Shown here piece after piece: positions 5,995-7,880 of a stretch of DNA of 7,880 nt (its first letter is position 1; every line of letters starts with the position of its first letter). The translations under genes and the position numbers were made by a program. The DNA comes from Candidatus Odinarchaeota archaeon. Its GTDB lineage: Archaea > Asgardarchaeota > JAGGXT01. The DNA is taken from assembly GCA_021162905.1 (NCBI GenBank), contig JAGGXT010000339.1, positions 1 through 7,880 of the forward strand, in the 5' to 3' direction. Under the pieces are notes generated by a model. It was not told where the DNA came from. It saw only the letters and a list, made by a program, of their open reading frames with translations, and did not search any database.

Positions 5995-7065
5995 TCACCC
6001 CAATAAAATCTTAACTATTCTTTTTCCTGCCTTTCCATCCCCAAAAGGATTGTTCCAGTCACGCTTTTTATTCAACATAAATTTAACTTTTTCGACTATT
6101 TCATTTGGATCGGTACCAGCGAGAACATTTGCGCCGACCTCTATGGTTTCAGGTCTTTCAGTGTTATACCTTAACGTTACACATGGAACTCTAAGGATAC
6201 AAGCTTCTTCTTGCACTCCGCCGGAATCTGTCAATATCAACTTAGCCTTGCTTTCTAACTGTAAAAAGCTTAAATAATCAATAGGGTCTATCAAAGTTAC
6301 CCCCTCTGGTCTTAAGTTAAACTGCTTCATCCTTTTCTTGGTTCTTGGATGTATTGGAAAAATTATCGGAATGTTTAATTCTTCGTGAACAAGTTTCAAT
6401 CCATCCAAAATTCCTTGAAATCTTTCCTTATTGTCAACGTTTTCTTGTCTATGGACAGTAACTAAAAAATAATCATCGCTGTTTATATCTAAGTCATTTA
6501 GAGTATTAAACTGAATGTTTGACAACTTTAAATTTTGGTGTACTGCGTCCACGATAGTATTGCCGGTGACAAAGATTTTCTCACTTGGTATCCCTTCCTT
6601 GAGAAGATTTTGTTTTGCTTTTTCTGTTGGAGCAAATAAAAAGTCCGATATATGGTCTGTTAAAGTCCTATTTATCTCCTCAGGCATTTCTCTATCAAAG
6701 CTTCGCAACCCAGCCTCAACGTGTCCAACGAGTATATTTAGTTTTGTTGCCGCCAAGGCTCCTGCCAAAACAGTATTTGTGTCTCCTTCAACCAGTATAA
6801 TATCAGGTTTCTCCTTTAATAAGATTCTTTCGATACCAATTAACATTTTGCCCGTTTCTTCGGCGTGTGTTCCTGATCCAACTTGTAAATTGTACTTAGG
6901 TCTAGGTAATTTAAGCTGGTCAAAAAATACTTGGTCCAAGTTATAAGAGTAGTGTTGTCCAGTGTGTAAAATAAAATAATCTGAATTTCGTTTTTCAAGT
7001 TCCCTTATAATGGGGGACATCTTTATTATTTCCGGACGTGTTCCAAGTATTATTGCAATCTTCAT
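5995..7065 (-). CDS. wecB: UDP-N-acetylglucosamine 2-epimerase (non-hydrolysing)
   Basis: Interconverts UDP-GlcNAc and UDP-ManNAc (EC 5.1.3.14) in the cytosol, the entry step to ManNAc-type sugars of surface glycans. The 356-residue length is typical. Motifs: ILGTRPEIIKMSP (6-18), HTGQHYSYNLDQVF (34-47), VEGDTNT (92-98) with D95, GHVEAGLRSFDRE (114-126) with E117, PEEINR (128-133) with E130, VTVHRQEN (202-209) with H205, LTDSGGVQEEA (278-288), LRYNTERPET (298-307) and NPFGDGKA (339-346). These match the catalytic acids and histidine known in bacterial WecB. Start ATG 7065 has GAGG (7077-7074) 8 nt upstream and overlaps the upstream stop as ATGA, so the two genes are likely coupled in translation. 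No wecC-type dehydrogenase is in the window, so UDP-ManNAc may be used directly or oxidised by an enzyme encoded elsewhere. A hydrolysing NeuC-type activity is less likely given the family match. Confidence 0.96.
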   Translation of the reverse strand: MKIAIILGTRPEIIKMSPIIRELEKRNSDYFILHTGQHYSYNLDQVFFDQLKLPRPKYNLQVGSGTHAEETGKMLIGIERILLKEKPDIILVEGDTNTVLAGALAATKLNILVGHVEAGLRSFDREMPEEINRTLTDHISDFLFAPTEKAKQNLLKEGIPSEKIFVTGNTIVDAVHQNLKLSNIQFNTLNDLDINSDDYFLVTVHRQENVDNKERFQGILDGLKLVHEELNIPIIFPIHPRTKKRMKQFNLRPEGVTLIDPIDYLSFLQLESKAKLILTDSGGVQEEACILRVPCVTLRYNTERPETIEVGANVLAGTDPNEIVEKVKFMLNKKRDWNNPFGDGKAGKRIVKILLG

Positions 7066-7355
7066 TTTATTTTCCTCATTTTGAAAATTACTGTTCCGCC
7101 ATCAGTATAAGGTTTCCATGGATCGACACACTGAATGTAAGCATTTTCCCGGTCCTCTGGTTTTGTTAATCCTAATTTAACCGGATCGGCTCCGTGTTCC
7201 AAAGCAAGCGCATAATGTACTATTGTGGACAGTGCGTGAATGCAAAGAGCATCAGTCTTCTCAATTAAAATTTTCGGGTCATCAATCACTATTTTATCAC
7301 CAACCCTATGTACTGGACATTTTCCTCTTATCTCGCAAACCTCGATAACGATCAA
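7062..7355 (-). CDS. TIGR04076 family small protein of unknown function
   Basis: A 97-residue soluble protein. The opening IVIEVCEIRGKCPVHRVGDK (residues 2-21), then DALCIHALSTIVHY (35-48), YIQCVDP (73-79) and GGTVIFKMRKI (86-96) match my memory of the TIGR04076 family, whose members are 80-100 residues and uncharacterised. Cysteines at 7, 13, 38 and 76, with H16 and H40 near two of them, could bind metal or a cofactor; that is inference. The start is TTG 7355: a perfect GGAGGT (7369-7364) lies 8 nt before it, and the product then begins where the family does. An ATG at 7418 in the same frame would add 21 residues without resemblance to the family and lacks a ribosome site. It is the first gene of the cluster, and its TGA overlaps the wecB ATG by 4 nt. 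No signal peptide or membrane segment is visible. Confidence 0.85.
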   Translation of the reverse strand: MIVIEVCEIRGKCPVHRVGDKIVIDDPKILIEKTDALCIHALSTIVHYALALEHGADPVKLGLTKPEDRENAYIQCVDPWKPYTDGGTVIFKMRKIK

Positions 7356-7363
7356 TGTAGATG

Positions 7364-7369
7364 ACCTCC
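7364..7369 (-). promoter_or_regulatory. Perfect Shine-Dalgarno GGAGGT deciding the TTG 7355 start
   Basis: GGAGGT, the strongest ribosome site in the window, ends 8 nt before TTG (7355-7353). Its strength may compensate for the weak TTG start and set the rate of translation of the coupled wecB. Confidence 0.7.
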
Positions 7370-7415
7370 GACTCCCATTTAGGTAACAATTTAATACTAC
7401 AACTTGACTTTCAAA

Positions 7416-7440
7416 CATATTTTAATAAGTCCTATATAAC
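7416..7440 (-). promoter_or_regulatory. Candidate promoter of the six-gene cluster
   Basis: Two TATA-like strings lie on the minus strand: GTTATATAG (7440-7432) and TTAAAATATG (7425-7416). Initiation about 25 nt downstream would give a leader of roughly 40-55 nt ending in the GGAGGT ribosome site. No better site lies nearer the start. The region is AT-rich, so this is a reasoned candidate only. Confidence 0.3.
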
Positions 7441-7515
7441 ATTTAACTTTCGTAGAAATTTTCCTAAATAAGCCAAAAGATGTAACCAAACAATCTTATC
7501 ACTACGATGCCCCTA

Positions 7516-7550
7516 CTTTCAATCACACATAGCTTAAAATGTGATTAAAG
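7516..7550. repeat. Inverted repeat with 12-nt loop
   Basis: CTTT-C-AATCACA (7516-7527) and TGTGATTAAAG (7540-7550) are complementary except for the single bulged C at 7520, leaving a 12-nt spacer (7528-7539). It could be a dyad operator for a dimeric regulator or a hairpin in a transcript entering from upstream. It occurs once in the window. Confidence 0.5.
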
Positions 7551-7582
7551 CATACCAATTCTATTAATTTATTCGAACAGTT

Positions 7583-7600
7583 TTTTTAACTAGTTAAAAA
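7583..7600. repeat. 18-bp perfect palindrome
   Basis: TTTTTAACTAGTTAAAAA is a perfect inverted repeat with no spacer. On the minus strand it is followed by two more T's complement (AA) and ACTG. It lies about 230 nt upstream of the first operon gene. A dimeric-protein binding site is possible; as a hairpin it would be weak because only two of its nine pairs are G-C. Confidence 0.5.
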
Positions 7601-7809
7601 CCTGGTAGGGAGATATCCTGTTTCAAGCATTATTAAATTACGTTATTGTAAAATCTATACCTATACGAATAAACTTCCTCTACTTCCACTTAAACTAATT
7701 CTCCTCTAACACTTCTAGATAAATTCTTCTGACAGAATCATTATTCTACTAATTTAGCAAAAGTTTTAGACGGTTTCTGAAAATAATGTTTTTGTAGGTG
7801 TAGGAGGGG

Positions 7810-7880
7810 TTAGCCTCGGCAGGTTATATTGCTTTTAAGTTTTTTTGCGTTTTCTACAATAGCCTTTAAAGTTTCAATTC
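7810..7880 (-). CDS. Possible 3' end of an upstream gene (22 codons visible)
   Basis: One minus-strand frame is open from the window edge (first full codon at 7878) to a TAA at 7812-7810 and reads IETLKAIVENAKKLKSNITC then RG. The mix of Ile, Leu, Ala, Glu and Lys looks like the amphipathic C-terminal helix of a real protein. The stretch is far too short to assign a family, and an open run of 22 codons is common by chance. If real, it is on the same strand as the glycan genes, 454 nt upstream of them. Confidence 0.28.
   Translation of the reverse strand, partial: IETLKAIVENAKKLKSNITCRG

Larger units (their letters stand above)
7356..7809. other. 454-nt intergenic region upstream of the operon
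   Basis: No gene could be supported; all frames are broken by frequent stops. It holds the operon's ribosome site and candidate TATA boxes (7364-7440), an 11-bp inverted repeat with one bulge (7516-7550), an 18-bp perfect palindrome (7583-7600), a CTATAC doublet (7655-7666), a small TTCTG/CAGAA dyad (7727-7737) and a run that is purine-rich on the minus strand (about 7673-7720). The density of dyads between two minus-strand genes suggests a control region, but no regulator can be named. Confidence 0.5.

Noticed and set aside
6515..6946. 143-codon open frame on the plus strand, with others at 743-1054, 4136-4504, 5107-5403 and 5550-5885
   Set aside because: All lie antisense to well-supported genes with clear family motifs, have no ribosome site I can see, and translate to Ser/Phe/Leu-rich sequences typical of antisense frames.
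7356..7418. N-terminal extension of the TIGR04076 protein from ATG 7418
   Set aside because: The extra 21 residues have no family resemblance, the ATG has no ribosome site, and the perfect GGAGGT for TTG 7355 lies inside this stretch.
7516..7550. CTTTCAATCACA resembles the edge of some archaeal CRISPR repeats
   Set aside because: The element occurs only once in the window and there are no regularly spaced copies or cas genes. GTTTCAATTC at 7871-7880 is a short chance likeness at the edge.
7653..7709. 18-codon frame on the minus strand starting GTG near 7694 after a GAGGAG-like string
   Set aside because: It is very short, the spacing of about 11 nt is long, a stop directly precedes the start, and no family is recognisable.
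1..7880. Search for tRNA, rRNA, insertion-sequence ends and transposases
   Set aside because: No cloverleaf, conserved rRNA segment, terminal inverted repeats with target duplication, or transposase motif was seen.

Overview
This window is an AT-rich block of sugar-nucleotide and glycosyltransferase genes. Every gene I can support is on the minus strand, so transcription runs from high to low coordinates. I infer an archaeal host, possibly a Thermoproteota/Bathyarchaeia-like lineage, but this is not proven. The reasons are Shine-Dalgarno sites of the GGTG/GGAGGT type 5-8 nt before each start, frequent GTG and TTG starts, TATA-like boxes rather than -35/-10 pairs ahead of transcription units, and a TIGR04076-type small protein. 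A bacterial host is not excluded.

Layout in transcription order. 7810-7880 may hold the last codons of an upstream gene (weak). 7356-7809 is a long intergenic region with an inverted repeat, an 18-bp perfect palindrome and TATA-like boxes. Then comes a six-gene cluster with gaps of -4, 4, 5, 22 and 1 nt, probably one operon: a TIGR04076 small protein, wecB (UDP-GlcNAc 2-epimerase), two different extended-SDR nucleotide-sugar epimerase/dehydratases, a GT-B (GT4-type) glycosyltransferase, and a GT-A (GT2-type) glycosyltransferase with a C-terminal hydrophobic segment. After a 364-nt gap with a plausible promoter there is a second GT4-type glycosyltransferase (439-1587). After a further 109 nt there is the N-terminal part of a third GT-B-like glycosyltransferase, cut by the window edge (1-329).

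Taken together: WecB would supply UDP-ManNAc from UDP-GlcNAc, the two SDR enzymes would make one or two further activated sugars, and the glycosyltransferases would add these to a lipid-linked or surface glycan on the cytoplasmic face of the membrane. The product could be an N-glycan, S-layer glycan, exopolysaccharide or glycolipid. No flippase, polymerase, oligosaccharyltransferase or UDP-ManNAc dehydrogenase lies in the window, so the final product cannot be named. I see no RNA genes, CRISPR arrays, insertion sequences or toxin/defence genes.

Several starts are better placed inside the longest reading frame because a good Shine-Dalgarno site decides them: TTG 7355, ATG 5064, ATG 4037 and GTG 1587. 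The most unusual item is the conserved but uncharacterised TIGR04076 gene, translationally coupled to wecB at the head of the operon. I do not see clear evidence for a wholly new system; this looks like an accessory glycan locus.
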